A stretch of DNA of 64,000 bases from Owenia fusiformis (lineage: Eukaryota; Annelida; Polychaeta; Sabellida; Oweniidae), in contig CAIIXF020000008.1 in assembly GCA_903813345.2 (NCBI GenBank), forward strand, positions 31,644,867 to 31,708,866, written 5' to 3'. Each line of letters starts with the position of its first letter. The stretch's first letter is position 1. Positions 24,336 to 37,637 of the stretch are shown here, in pieces. Made by a program: the position numbers and the translations under genes. The notes under the pieces are model-generated. The model did not search any database and was not told where the DNA came from. It saw only the letters and a program-made list of their open reading frames with translations.

Positions 24336-26482
24336 TTGTTATTTACATATTTGCATTGAAAGATAAGGCGCTTGAACTCTCCCAGAGATACAAAATAGCC
24401 AGCCACTCTACATTTATTAGAATAAAGTCATTTTGCTATGCCAGAGCCCCCTCTTATCTGCCGTTTGCGAGAGACTTTGGAAGGATAGAGACAAAGGGGG
24501 CGCAGTTATCGCGATGGTGGAAAGTATGGACCATTTTTTTCCATGAGTCTATTCAGTGTCTGTTCCCTCTGGCCTAGTGCACCAAAAGAATGACCTGGTC
24601 ACAGGCATTAAAGATGGGGGTGGGGGGGCGGTTAGGCCAAAGATGATGTACATAATACACTGGTCCATTATTCAAGTTCTATCCTAGTTTCATAGTCTGT
24701 GTTCAAATTATAGACCATGGGGACTCTAATAGCACTGAAATACAGGGTGACCATACAATTATGATACAGAGTGTAGAGACTTTGTGGACATCCTGTATAC
24801 AAAATCGAATCAACGTGGAAAATTATATCCAATAAAATAAACTCCCCCGGACGTTCACCCTCTAACACTCATTCTGACTTGACCTATGGATTTTTGTTAT
24901 TGTACCTTTGTATCATCTTGTCGTCTAGATGTGTTAATGCCCTCGGAAGCAATATGATAATTGCAATTACCTTAAAAGTAACGCCACTGTCTTATTGCCT
25001 TATGCTTCATCATGACCCAATATATTGTTTTAACATTTGTAAACCATGCTTAGCTATGCTGTTATATTGTAATGCTGATGACAAAGGTGCCATTAAGAGC
25101 TCAGTAATGCTCTACAGACTGGTTCAGTTTGAGCAATGTGGTAATGGCCTACAGCCTATCCATAATGATTAAGTGTTATTGCTTCTATTATATGTACAGT
25201 ATGTGACGATGGCTCATGCGTAAAATCCGAAATTATAGACACCAAAATATCAATTTTTGGTCACCATAATTAGGCTGAAAATAACGGATAGCACGAGTCT
25301 TTCCTCTGGATGACATTATGTGTTTTTAACTTTACCGCATTGTCAACGTTTTCACCCTTTAAAAGTTGTGCAAAAGAACATCTTCTTTTGTATTGGTTCG
25401 CCGCTTACCACTCGCATTCGTTTGACAACTTCTTCGAAGACAGCTTCGTCTACATTTACTTTTGATCTAACTGCGCTCCGCCGCTACAGTCGCCATAGCA
25501 AATGTACTCTCATCATCCGATGATTTCACTTTGAATAAAACTTTTTTGATGCGAAATGCAATATTAATGGACAAAATGTAGAGATGGTTAACGCGCAATG
25601 ATTTAAGCCCTGTGCCCAGTACAATGTGGAATGACCATTCTTTGAACGAAGGTGTTGCATTCCAAAATTTGTACGAGATGCGGAGCATCGAGTGTTGATT
25701 TTAGGAAACAAGGCCTGAAAGGAATGGTCAATACATTATGCATTGAGTCTTGGGCTTCAATACTTTTCAAACATTCCAAAATATTTTCTTCAAAATCATC
25801 TAAAATATATGAACTCACTAAAATAACATATTTTTAATGAAACTTTTTGCGAAGGTCAAGCTGGCAAATTATCAATTTTAAATTGTAGAGTTCAGTCATC
25901 ACCATACTGTTTAAATAGTGACCTTTAGTTCGTTATTGGTTTATATAACGGAATGCAGTTACGTGAAATAACGTGTTCTGATTGGCTGGATTTGAACACA
26001 CCTTGCCTTGCTATGTGTGAAATAATTATGTACAGCTGTATTTTCGAGGTCTATAGACGATCGAGTATCGAGGAATCCCTCTTAAAAAGTCAAGTTTATC
26101 TCTAGTTGAAAGGGTAATATACGTTTTACACAGTATGAAAAAATTGAAAAAATGCTTTTGGGACTATTAGCACAATTTTGTGGCCAGTAGCCTTTTAACA
26201 ATTAGTGTTTCAGCAAAGTGCACTAAAATCCCATCAATGTTCAGACGCAAGAGAATCATAAATATACTGCGGGTAAATTTTGTGAACCTATGGGAGACTA
26301 CTTCTCCAATAAATCTTAATGAATGGACTCCTAAAATGTGATAGATAAATCTGCAGGGGTTTCTAAGTAAGTAAGGTTAACGTACTTGGGGTTAGAGTTG
26401 CTAGGATACTTTCCGAAGGAAACATTTTACACTAAAATCATGGTTCAAGTCAGTAGTACCAGAGAGATGCCTAGGGAAGGGT

Positions 26483-27140
26483 GTTCAGAATGTGTTACGC
26501 GGTAAACACGATACAAAAATATGCTATATTCCGCAACGAATATGCCATATTCACTTACGGTGTATGACAGATTCACCTGCGGTATATGGCATACACACTA
26601 ACCAAGAACGTGATACGGAAGTACGCAATTGTCAATTGGATCGATTGAACGAACAAGTAAAACCTTATAAATTATTATAATGATTACTCGATCAACAGTA
26701 CAGTTTACCGAATATATCAACGTATGCAGAAGTATCACTCACCAATCTCACGTAATAAACTTACCAAATCAATCCAGGATTCATATATTAGTACTCGACG
26801 CACTAACAATATTGGTAATCCAGCGTAGTTTCACATTTAAAGTCGATTCTCGCAACCAATCAAACCAAGTCTTTCTGTATCACGTTTTCACCTGCGGAAT
26901 ATGTCATATTCACCTATTTTATATGGCATATTCCGCAAGTGAGTTTGACATATTCTGAAGGTGAGTATCGGGTATTCACTGAAATCAATGTATCGCATCT
27001 TCACTGCGGAATATCGCATACTCACCTGCGGAATATGCCATATACCGCAGGTGAGTATGGCATATTCACCCGTATCACAAATATCGCGCAACCATGAATG
27101 TATGCCATATTCTGTGTAACAGAATGTTCTGAAATTATAT
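26483..27140. repeat. Foldback cluster of TGCGGAATATGCCATATTCACC-type units
   Basis: Many short units built on GCGGAATATGCCATATTCAC occur in both orientations at about 26500-26600 and 26880-27120. The outer ends (CAGAATGTGTTACGCGG left, TGTGTAACAGAATGTTCTGA right) are roughly inverted copies, so the block may be one degraded foldback element. Non-coding. Confidence 0.6.
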
Positions 27141-27295
27141 CCAGACAAAAAATCATGGAACAAATAAGCAGAAAGAAGAAAAACTTATCCATCGGATTCC
27201 AATGTGTCTGATTTTTAGCTGCAAAGTCAATTGTTGCATCACATGCGGACATTTTATTCGAAATCGTGTATTATATAGCAAAATGAAAAAATTGG

Positions 27296-27630
27296 TTTGG
27301 GCGTTACTGGCCCACCCCGTCGTTTTGCGTCTAAGTAATTAAATTTATTCATCCTTCTAATTCCCGATTAAGATTAAATGATTTCCTGCGAGAATAAGAA
27401 GTCACAGCAAAAATAAAGAATAATGCGGACGTTTCTTGGTCCACCCTTTTTTGGTCCACCCGATTAAGATAAAATGATTTCCTGCGAGAATAAGAAGTGA
27501 CAGCAAAATAAAGAATAGTACGGACGTTTTTGGTCCACCCTGTAGATTTGCGTCTAAGTAGTCAATTTCAAATCTATTTATCCTACTCTTCCGATTGCAG
27601 ATAAAATAATTTCCAGCGAGAATAAGAGGC
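27296..27630. repeat. Tandem repeat, about three units of 95-135 bp
   Basis: CGATTAAGATTAAATGATTT, CTGCGAGAATAAGAAGT, GCGGACGTTTCTTGGTCCACC and GCGTCTAAGTA recur in order two or three times, with one shortened unit. Non-coding. Confidence 0.75.
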
Positions 27631-30600
27631 ATGATTCAAATAACAACTACCAATAGAATACCACCCAGTATGATAATCTGACCATAATGAAACAGAATTG
27701 ATATATTCATTCTAATATTCATGTAGTAACCATATACGCCATGTACGCAAAGAGAGGGAATACCCCATAATTCATCTACGGCTCCATATAAAAATGAACC
27801 TCTGGAGATTTACCTTTACATTCGTCCTCCTCTGTATACGCTTGTAATATCTACTATTAGGACTCGTGAACAAAAATGATAGGCATGATCTGCATATATT
27901 CAGGTTTTACTGTATACATCACATACAGTCTAACAGTCAATATTTCTTTAACTAAAATCACCCAACCGTTACAATATGGTTCACTAGTTCAGTTTCGATA
28001 CAAAGCGAGAAAGCTACCATGTAAAAGATAATGGCTTTGCACATCAATTATTCAACCATCTGTCTTGTATCTTCAATTTGCTGTGTAAATGTATGGAAAG
28101 CACTACCCAGGGGACATAACTATCTACTCCAACAGCCATTCTAAACATTGGTACATGATTTCTGTCTTAAACAAAAATTGGGAAATAAAATTGCTGATTT
28201 GTAATTCAGTCGATATTGAAATATTGGAATTTTTTTTCTCACGCAGCTCTTTAGATGACAAGTGTTTTAAGTGGAAGAATATAATGTTTGTAGGTATTTA
28301 AAGAAGATGTTAAGGTATATATGATTTTAATTGAGGAGTAAACGGGCTCTTTGGGGTTATTGAGCGAATAACAACAGCCATTTTAATAATAAACTAAATA
28401 GTGTTAGCATAGACTGTTCGACTCAATGATTAGAGATACATGTTATGACAAAAAAAACATTAATTAGAAACATTAAAAACACTTATTAGAAATGCATCTT
28501 ACAACCAGAATCAAAATCAAATACACCGTACACGTACACTGTAGGCAAAAAAGAGTTCACAGCAACAAACAACAAAAAGTGCAAATTGCAAGCAAAACAA
28601 TATTTTTATTCTCGAGGAGAGTATTTGCGTTTTTTGATATGAGAAAGTAGTTGGAGCATCATTGTCTTATTAATTCAACAGCAACTAGTCCCATAGGGGC
28701 CGCGAATAACTACTTTGCTGCATAAGCTATTGTATTGCTATTGTAGCGAAACAAAGGAGTAAAGGGATATATGAATTTTGGAAATCGATGTTGGAATTAC
28801 AGATTTTCTGTTACAGTAAGGGTATATAGCGGAAGAGTATATTTCAAAGAATCAAGGATTAAATCTATTTCAGGTATGTTGTCAACAATTCCAAATTGAT
28901 AATTATCTCAACGGATTAATGATTTATGAAAGAAAATCAGTCTGTGTAGGCGTTTCGAATTCGCTATCTGGATTAGTGCGTATGCCGTCTACCAGTCGAG
29001 ATAAGGGGAATATCCGAGTGAACTGGTTGGACATTTTGAGGACAAATAGGTCCCCAGGGGTATGCGAAGAAAACCCATGGGCGACATAGACAATTTTGAA
29101 AATAAGCAATCGTGAAAGGGGCAAATGATTACGTTGCAATACAATGGACAGAAATATTTCACAAAAAATCAACATTTTTGTCAATTCTAGTTTTAATTAT
29201 TATTTGCCACCGTGGAGTCATTCGCCATGCATAGCTAATGAAGATAGCTTCGCTAATTGATTACATGTACTTGATATCAATTAGCGATCAACATTATGAT
29301 ACCCTTAGTTTCACAATCTCAGATCCATATTTAGTGGTAAGGGATAGGGGGGGATTAAATTCGAAACAATCCTACCGTGTATATGTATTAACAAATTGAG
29401 AAAATGTTGTAGTTTGAACATCCTTGGTCCAAAGGTATTTCACTTCTTTCCATATCCTTGGTGCAGCTTATAAAATTGTCGGGATTGAGCAAACAAACTT
29501 TCAAATAGCCATTAAATCACCAGCCAATCAGAACAGTTGTTACTTTAAGGAGGACAAAACATCCTTATTGAATTATGTAAAGAACATTATGATTGGAGAA
29601 CGCATTTTCTGCATTGACCACTAGGAAACTCAGCTTATTTATTACCCCTAAAATGATGGACTGAAATTAAATAATAAATGAAGTCCTTTGAATGAAGGAT
29701 GCAGTTTGAAGCATAAAATAATGATATGGCCTACTCAAGTGGTCATTTGTTATGTGACACTTATGGGCATGGGGGTGGTTCAATTTGACATTAGGTGGTT
29801 CAAGCCTCACGTCTTTCAAGAGAACGTGAACATAATATGATGACCGTCGAGGATTGCTGTTCATTCTCATTTCGTTATTCCAGGGACCAAATAACAATTA
29901 TTTTCCTATGCTTTTATACTCAATCGGGCAAATGAATAATACGAGGGGAACTAATCCCAGAAGGACCGTGATTCTACACGTTTATTTACGAGTTCTCTAA
30001 TAACGTTCAGCTAAACCTCCCTACTGACAGTGAAAGCGAACGCTTCTGTAGGAATGAAGAATTAATCTCATTATATTGGCTGCATATTGTGTTTATAAAG
30101 GCGACAAGCTAAATAAGAACATGAGACGCCTTTGAATTTGAGGAACATCCTTTCAAGTTAATAAAAACACTGTCTTTATTGCAAGGCATATATCGGGCAA
30201 AATCATCTTAATTAATAATATTCAGAAACAAAATAATAGAGGAACGTTAGGCTACACATTTTTTGTGAAGTTCTTGCGAACGTTGTAAATAAATATTGTT
30301 AAAAATTACCAAATCAGGACTATTTCCTTACTTATTAAAACTTAATCTGACAATTTAACAACACCACGAAGGGAAGAAAGGACGTGAAATGAGTTGCCAA
30401 CAGCGCCATACCTCCTTACGTTCACGTTAAAACTTATAACTTAACCTCGCTAATATCGCGAAAATTCGTCATTCAGTATTTTAAACTTCGGTGAGCGAAA
30501 TAATTCTCAATTTGTACAACCCCTTAGTGTTCACACATTAGGTGAAAATAATGGATTTGTCATATCATTTTCCCATTATTTAATCCCACAACACGATAAT

Positions 30601-30740
30601 GTCTGTGTACATTCTACGATACAATTTCTTTTTAACAGGAATCCAGGTCGTCTTCGTGATTGGATAGAACAGTGAACAATGCATCTAGCTCAAAACAACA
30701 TGGTGCTACATTTTCATTAGCATCTGATCGGAAAGTAAAG

Positions 30741-32852
30741 GTGAGAAATAATTTTATTGTTGAATTTGAATTTGATGCCATACTAGAAAAGCATTCAAAA
30801 TAACTATATAAGTTTTTTTCAGGATCGTATAAAGGACTAAGGATGGGTATCGATATGGTGAACTTTTTGAACACACGTTTCTCTTAAACCAGTCATCAAA
30901 AATTCTGAAAATTTTACACATTGTCAATTTAATGGTTATTTTTTGAATAGTAACAGTATAATTCTAATTCTAATATGATACGTGATGTCACAATTGCTAG
31001 AACAATTGATCTATCGGTCTATATTGGAGTATGTATGACTGCTAAAAATCATAAATGCAAATAGTTGTGTTTCTTGTCTGTTTATCATATTAGAATCGTA
31101 ACAAAGACCTCAATTTTATGATTTATGGCAAATATATGACCTCAAATTTTATTCTGGCCATTGCCAAAGACCTCAATCGCTACGCGATTTCGGTCTTTTA
31201 ACAATGAACAGAATAAAGATTTCGGTCATATATCACGCCATAAATCATAAAATCTTGGTCTTTATTCCTTAAATAAATGTGTATTATATACTTTTCTCAA
31301 TATTGTTTTAAAAGACACATCAGACTTCTTTTGTTCTTGGTACATGGTATCATATGTTCGGAATGAAATGAAACATCTATCCGAAGCTCATTGGAACAAA
31401 ATGACATGAGCACAACGTGTTAAGGTCTCTCAATATTGTAATTGTACAAAGGAAAGATTGGTTGATTTAAAAAAAGTATCTTGTTAATGATTATATGTTA
31501 TGTTATATACAAAAACAGTTATATAAAATATATTTAAATAATTTTTACATAAAGAGAAAAATATTGTTGAATTCAGTTCACCATATCGATACCAATCCTT
31601 TACGAGGATTGATATTTTCAAATGCTGTTGTTCTACTAAAGCCTGCGACATGTGTGTTGCTACCAACGAAATTTTATATGTGCTATTTTGATGTCACCAC
31701 AGCTAGTTATCATAATATTGCGATGTATTTTGAAAATATTGCCTATTATTTCTCAAAAGCAGCTTAATTTATGATTTTTTTGTCAAAAGTCTTTTTTTGT
31801 TTTGTTTGTGGTAATGCAAACTTGGATTACAGCACATACAGTACATCGATTGCGTTGCTATTTTTCAACCTATATAAAAATATGTTTGACTTCAGGACTT
31901 AAAAGGGCAATGCTAGATGCGTGTTACCCATGCAATGAAATACTTTTTCTATACAAAGCGGTATACTATTTGTCTAATATTTTGTATCCTCCAATACAAC
32001 AGAAAGTGCCCTTCAGGGTTACCTCTTAAGTGCTAGACAACGAAAACATCAGACAAAATGTTGTTATTTTTGTGGTGGAGTTAGGTTTTGCTGTCCAATA
32101 TTTTGTATCCTCCAAATATTTAAAATTTCAGCAATACACATGAATGATTTCAAACTAATTGAAACTAATCCAATGTAGTATTTTAATGATTGTTATATTA
32201 ATTATATCTAGTTTGGAAGTGAGTTGAATGTGTTGAGCATGTGTTGGAGGATACAAAACCTATGGACATAATAAAACGTTTTCTCTTTTGATAAGTATGT
32301 AATATCAAACAACCCCTTTTGAGAGCTGGTCGGAAACATATTTTATTAACCATTTGGAAATTATCGACGGACTTGATGCATAATTTGTTATGTTGTCTGA
32401 ATCTCAATTTTTCTCCTATTTTCCAAGGATTTGAGCATGTGCATATGGTGAGCCAATCCATTAACCCCAGGACAAGCACTGCTAGATATGATAAAATAAT
32501 TTGGACTTTGTGACAGGGGAGGTGCAAACACCCCACCAACATTTTCCCGATCATTTTTTATAGTTTATGTTTTCATTAAATTAAAAATAGACAATCCATT
32601 ATAACTTACAGTGCCTACGCCGAAGCATTATCTCCCTATGCAAAATCAGTCACGAGATCCAATTTACAAAATGTTTGCATAAATTGAGTATTTCTAAGAA
32701 CACATTAATATAAGATCGGCCACGTGTCAAAAGACCAATTGCGGTTATTAACTATAACTAACTATAACTAAGGGTAAACCACCCAACGTATGGCCTAATG
32801 GCTCAGAATACTCAGCCTCAAATACAATATAAACATCTGATTCATATTTCAG
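30741..32852. other. Non-coding stretch with one palindromic element
   Basis: AT-rich. At 31098-31270 an inverted repeat (AAAGACCTCAATTTTATGAT left, ATCATAAAATCTTGGTCTTT right, centre near CGCTACGCG) forms a foldback of about 170 bp. TATTTTGTATCCTCCAA occurs twice near 31977 and 32097 and once inverted near 32244. No gene seen. Confidence 0.5.
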
Positions 32853-32887
32853 GTTTTTAAATATCCAACCGTGCCTGAAACTGTACA

Positions 32888-33265
32888 ATGGGGATGTTGA
32901 TTAGCTGTTGCGCCAGGGGATTATCTGGCGACACGGAATCAACACAGATCCACTTACGGAACAGACAGCGCCAGATAGCCCAGTGCCAGAAACAGCAGGC
33001 CGCAGAGAGGCAAAGCACGGGCCGCATTGACAATGTGAAGGATAAACCAGTTCTGACACAAGCAAACAGAAAGGCATCACTAACACAAGGTGCAGTCTTA
33101 AAGGATAAACGAGAAGGCTTTCAGAAATCAAAAAGTGATGAAAGGAATCGGTCCAGTATCATGGGCGGTGCTGATGGCGATGGAAAAAATAAACGGCCAA
33201 AATTGGTTAAATCTAAGAGTGTAGCGTATGATGGCTATGAAGACAAGGGGCCGAGATATAAATGA
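32888..33265 (+). CDS. Small basic protein with N-terminal acylation signal, 125 aa
   Basis: Single-exon coding region with unknown function. The ATG is the first after an in-frame TGA at 32876-32878 and follows a good acceptor (TTCATATTTCAG ending at 32852), suggesting a spliced untranslated 5' exon. The protein starts MGMLISCC: Gly-2 with Ser-6 fits N-myristoylation and the two Cys fit palmitoylation, so membrane anchoring is likely. The rest is hydrophilic and basic, Gln/Arg-rich then Lys/Ser-rich (KLVKSKSVAYDGYEDKG), with no domain or transmembrane segment, and is probably disordered. The acylation signature argues for a real gene; no family was recognised. An exon-like island at 30639-30740 could be its upstream untranslated exon. 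Confidence 0.55.
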   Translation: MGMLISCCARGLSGDTESTQIHLRNRQRQIAQCQKQQAAERQSTGRIDNVKDKPVLTQANRKASLTQGAVLKDKREGFQKSKSDERNRSSIMGGADGDGKNKRPKLVKSKSVAYDGYEDKGPRYK

Positions 33266-34329
33266 TTTTTTGTATTTGACATCATTCAACGACTTACATT
33301 TTGATAAATGCAGATTCTTTGCATGGAAAAATGTTATATGTTATCAACATATATTCACTCTACTATACATTGCATTTGGTGTTCATGAGCAACCCATTTG
33401 GCTTATTAGTAATGATTATGTCTTTGTTTTTATTTGTCTGGTCCTTATTAATGGTTTATCGGTTGAATGTTAGATGTTTCTAAGGCACTATCAAAAATAT
33501 TCTAAAAAATACAATTAGACAACCAAAGTATCTTATGCATTTCTAAGTATTAGGTAGGGTAGACTGAGAGTGATATTATTAGTATCAGAAATAAGAGGCA
33601 TCTGTGACCCATGTGTATTTTATCCCATATAACTTATTAAAGGGACAAAGTGCGCAAATGAAGTCTCACTTTTGATCTTCATAGTATTTCCAAAGGATTA
33701 ATAAGTACCTGATCTTTCATTTGACACCAAAAACAGCTCAAACAGACCACATCAGAGTTGACACTAGATCATGAAAAAATATTTTTGATCTATCAATTTA
33801 TAGATGTCAAGTTTTTAGCAATGCCATAGAAAAATTGCATTGTTGTTTGCATTAATTGTCCATTCATTTTTGATAGGATTTTCAACCATACGCCATCTTT
33901 TAGTCCAAGAGTTATTTAAAAACATACACTTTGTGAAAAGTGGTAATTCACTTCTTTTGATCTCTGAACTTCAAATCCTGTTTTCTATGCGAGTATTTTT
34001 TCACTTCGGTATTGACCAAAATTAAAGTTTTTATCATATTTGATTGACTGTGAGAGTGACATGTCTCAAATAATATTTTGTCCCTTTTCCTTCAAAAATA
34101 AGCGCATTGGCTGTTTAATGTCTTTTACTAGCATATCGATGCTTGGTATTTCACTTAAATATACGCATATTTGTAGATGACCTTGGATACAACAAGGGTA
34201 TTTTACAACTTTTTTGGCTAGGCAGCAACTCCTCATAATTCTAAATCTACGTCAAGAAATGAACTTCAGATTAGGGATCAATGTAATTTCCAAATAAATG
34301 GACGTTACGAATATATAACATTCAGAATT
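33266..34329. other. Non-coding flank
   Basis: AT-rich sequence downstream of the small acylated gene. A stretch near 33640-33840 (TTAAAGGGACAAAGTGC, TTTGACACCAAAAACAGCTC) resembles sequence near 13550-13650, so it is probably a dispersed element. No gene seen. Confidence 0.4.
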
Positions 34330-35290
34330 GCTTTCTTTCCTGAGGAAAAACGCGCACCCAGGACTGTATTATTGGAGTTTTACCTAGTAGGAGGGAAATG
34401 CCTTATTTTCTCGTGGAAAGAAATATTTACATTTATTTCAGACGTATACACAGGACCGTATTATTTGAGTTTTACTTAGAGGGAAATGTCTAACTTATTT
34501 TCCGAGGAAAAAACTGTTTACTTTTACTTTATAAGACGCGCACACAGAACCGTATTATTGGAGTTTTAGTTACGAGGGAAATGTCTTATTTCCCCGAAGA
34601 AAGAAATGTTCACTTAATTTACAATAAAAGACGCGCGCACAGAACCGTATTATTTGAGTTTTACTTACGAGGGAAATGTCTTATTTCCCCGAGGAAAGAA
34701 ATGTTCACTTTTACTATAAAAGATACAACCGAACTATTTGAGTTTTACTCACGACGGAAATGCCTTATTTCCCCGAGGAAAGAAATGTTTATTTTTACTA
34801 TAAAAGACGCGCGCACAGAACCGTATTAAATGAGTTTTACTTATAAGGGGATGCCTTATTTCCCCGTGGAAAGAAATGTTTACTTTTACTAAGAAAAGAT
34901 GCGCGCACAAGACCGTATCATTTGAGTTTTAAACAGAGGGAAATGCCTATTTCCCCGAGGAAAGAAATATTTACTTCTACTATAAAAGACGCGCGCTCAG
35001 AACCGTATTATTTGAGTTTTAAACAGAGGGAAATGACTTAGTTCCCCGAGGAAAAAAATGTTTACTTTTACTCTAAAAGACGCGCGCACAGAACCGTTTT
35101 ATTTGAGTTTTACTTACGAGGGAAATACCTTATTTCCCCGAGGAAAGAAATGTTTACTTTTATTATAAAAGACGCGCGCACAGAATCGTATTATTGGAGT
35201 TTTACTCAGAGGGAAATGCCTTATTTTCCCGAGAAAAGAAATGTTTACTTTTATTCAAAACGCGCGCCCAGGACAGTATCATATCATTAT
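34330..35290. repeat. Minisatellite, unit about 88 bp, eleven copies
   Basis: Units contain GCGCGCACAGAACCGTATTA, TTTGAGTTTTACTTACGAGG, GAAATGCCTTATTTCCCCGA and GGAAAGAAATGTTTACTTTT. Start-to-start spacing is 85-92 bp and the first and last units are the most diverged. Frames that span it are repeat artefacts. Confidence 0.9.
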
Positions 35291-36480
35291 ATGTAGGAGT
35301 TTTATCACGATGGGAAAGTTGAATTTAGACCAATATAATGTTTCAAAATAATGTTTAAATTAATATCGTCTGTAAAATGTTGATGGGGCAATTGCCTTGC
35401 CTGCCCCAGTGCCTCGTGTCTGTCAACGCTCATGGTGTACGTAATGAATTATGCACTGGAAATAAAGTGACTTAAACATTTATTAAACATTTATTATGGT
35501 TATTTGATTGTCTATTAAACGAATGTATATTTCACATATATGCAGTATATCATATTTATGGTACTAACGTCTATTTCAATGAATTAGGAATAAGTATTTC
35601 TGCTATAATTTTCAATAGACATTTTTAAACATGAAAAAGCAATATGTTGCTGATGGAATGCCTCTGTCCCCAATGAATTTGTGATTCAATGTTTTTTATA
35701 AAGGTATTTGGAGGATATGTATTATCATGCCAGGGACCATCTCAAATGTACAAATCAAGCTTTTTATAAATATTCAGCTAGAATGTCTTTTGATTAATTT
35801 CAATTAATCAATTATTCAGACAACACTTATTTACCACCATCCCTGTTTACGGTTCCCAGAACAGTTATCATTGAAACATCAAGGGCTGTTGCAGTTCTTT
35901 TCGCAGTCCTCTTCAATCCTATCCTTCTTTTAACAAGAGGACACTGATAATATCAGATTTTCTATCGTTGGAAAGATCGTAGTAGACGTTAGGCACGGTG
36001 TGTCCAATTCCAGCCAATCCGAACACAGTATTTCACATAACTGCACTGCATTATATAAACAACTAACCACCCAAGTTCATTCGTTGAATGGTTGTCAAGG
36101 CAACAAAATGACTCTACAGATTGAAATTCAAACTTTGCCCAAGGCCTGATGCATCATAGCCGATTCATTCCCCGGGCGTTATTACCTAAACTTCACATTC
36201 GATGCTGCGCATCTCGTGCAAAGGTTAAAATAACACCTTCTTGAGGAATGATTCAGTCCGCAATGCACTCAGTCCAGGGCTTAAATCCTTAAATCCACCT
36301 ACTGAAATATTTTCAGAATGGAAAATCTGATAGATTGAATGTGTAATGTTAAATTCTCATTGAAGTCCAGTTTTCTAGCAACTAGGGTTTATTGCAAATT
36401 ATAGCAAATAACATGATATGATCTCTTCCTGTGCTGACTTAATAAATATTTCAATGTTATCTAATTATTTATTGCTTATT
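35291..36480. other. Non-coding spacer with a dispersed element
   Basis: AT-rich. The segment at about 35960-36300 (CAATCCGAACACAG, CATTATATAAAC, GGCCTGATGCAT, CAGTCCAGGGCTTAAATCC) is an inverted relative of 25550-26000, so the two are copies of one element in opposite orientation. No gene seen. Confidence 0.5.
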
Positions 36481-36579
36481 AATTAAGTTTTCATGACTAT
36501 ACACAAGGTATGCTCACAAAGAGAAGGTTTTATCTCCTCTAAATACGCTTGATACTCATAGAAAGAAATTCATGGTCGT

Positions 36580-37637
36580 AAAATTTGCATTTCAGCTATC
36601 ATGATCGCATCAAACGCAAGTGTCATTTCACATACCATTAATTTGATTGCAAAATGACGACAGATTGACAGCATATATGATCCATTCCATGTATATTGAT
36701 AACAAATAATGTAATTCTAAATTGGTAATAATATTTTGTAACAATTTTTAATTGATTTTGAATCGTTGCAATGAAATTAATGACAACTAAAATTAGTCAC
36801 GTACAGTGAAGCCTGTGCTTAGTGAACATGATTGGCCGAGAAAAAGCGTTCACAGTGTAGGCAGGTGTTCACTGCAGGCTATAGAAATGTTTTGTTTCGC
36901 AGCACTTTAACCGTATTTCTACTTATTAAATGACTTCCAAAATATGTTAATCTCTTAGGTTATTAAATATTGTGCAACATATGTGTATGATTTATATGCA
37001 AGCGCGATTAGATTTCAGCAACTATGAAAATCTATGTTTTATTTCAAGAATGTCTTTCAGTGCATCCACAATTATAACGCTGCCTCGGCTGTCGTGTCAT
37101 ACTTAAATGGATCAAACTTTAGTTAGCCCTATTTATAGTCGCTGGCTATCAACACCTGCGCCCTCTGTACATTTTATCATATATTAAATACGATTAAGAT
37201 TTAAAAATTAAAAAACGATAACAGTGACTGATGTTTTCTGATGACAAAACCCAATGTATACGTAACGACAGTGACTCTATGGTGTTCATTATACTGCTAT
37301 AGAAACGTGGAAGGAAATGAAAGCAAACGTTTTAGAGTTATTCTAAGAAAATATTTTGCTGAATAAAAACGGTCAATTGTAGACAGGTGTTCGGATAGAG
37401 GTCGTCATATCTTTTTACATATACATGTAAGAATGAAAGTATAACATGGAACTTGATTCCATCATTTATATTCAGTGATATGAAGCGCGACTAAAAATAA
37501 ATGAACCAAATGTCTCTAAAAAATCATTCAAGTGTTGTATAATTAAAATAGATGGCCCATGGGCGATAATGAAACGTGATTCCGTATATAATACCACATG
37601 GGTTAAGATTGCCTAACGATATAACTCATCGTCTAAG
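36580..37637 (+). promoter_or_regulatory. Promoter and untranslated exon of VWA gene copy 1
   Basis: A block conserved upstream of all three VWA genes. A TATA box (GTATATAATA, about 37584-37593) lies some 45 bp before the donor of a short untranslated exon ending TCTAAG at 37637, followed by GTAGGT. Upstream conserved words include CATGATCGCATCAAACGCAA, GCCCTATTTATAGTCGCTGG and GAATAAAAACGGT. Intron 1 runs to the acceptor at 38282. Confidence 0.6.

Larger units (their letters stand above)
24336..30638. other. Non-coding stretch with several repeat islands
   Basis: No convincing exon was found. Repeat islands are a block at about 25550-26000 that recurs in inverted orientation at about 35960-36300 (shared words GGCCTGATGCAT, GATGC(T/G)GCGCATCTCGT, AGGGCTTAAAT on one strand), the foldback at 26483-27140, the tandem block at 27296-27630, and a block at 29870-30040 similar to 61920-62080. 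The rest is unique AT-rich sequence. Confidence 0.5.

Noticed and set aside
24356-24577. 73-codon frame in the central region
   Set aside because: No splice or start context, no recognised motif and no neighbouring exon; treated as chance.
26492-27252. Several 60-92 codon frames with repeated ICHIHL or YGIFRR
   Set aside because: They arise from the repeated GCGGAATATGCCATATTCAC units read in both directions.
34581-34829. 82-codon frame with repeated CLISPRKEMFTFTIKD
   Set aside because: It is a translation of the 88-bp minisatellite and breaks as units drift in length.
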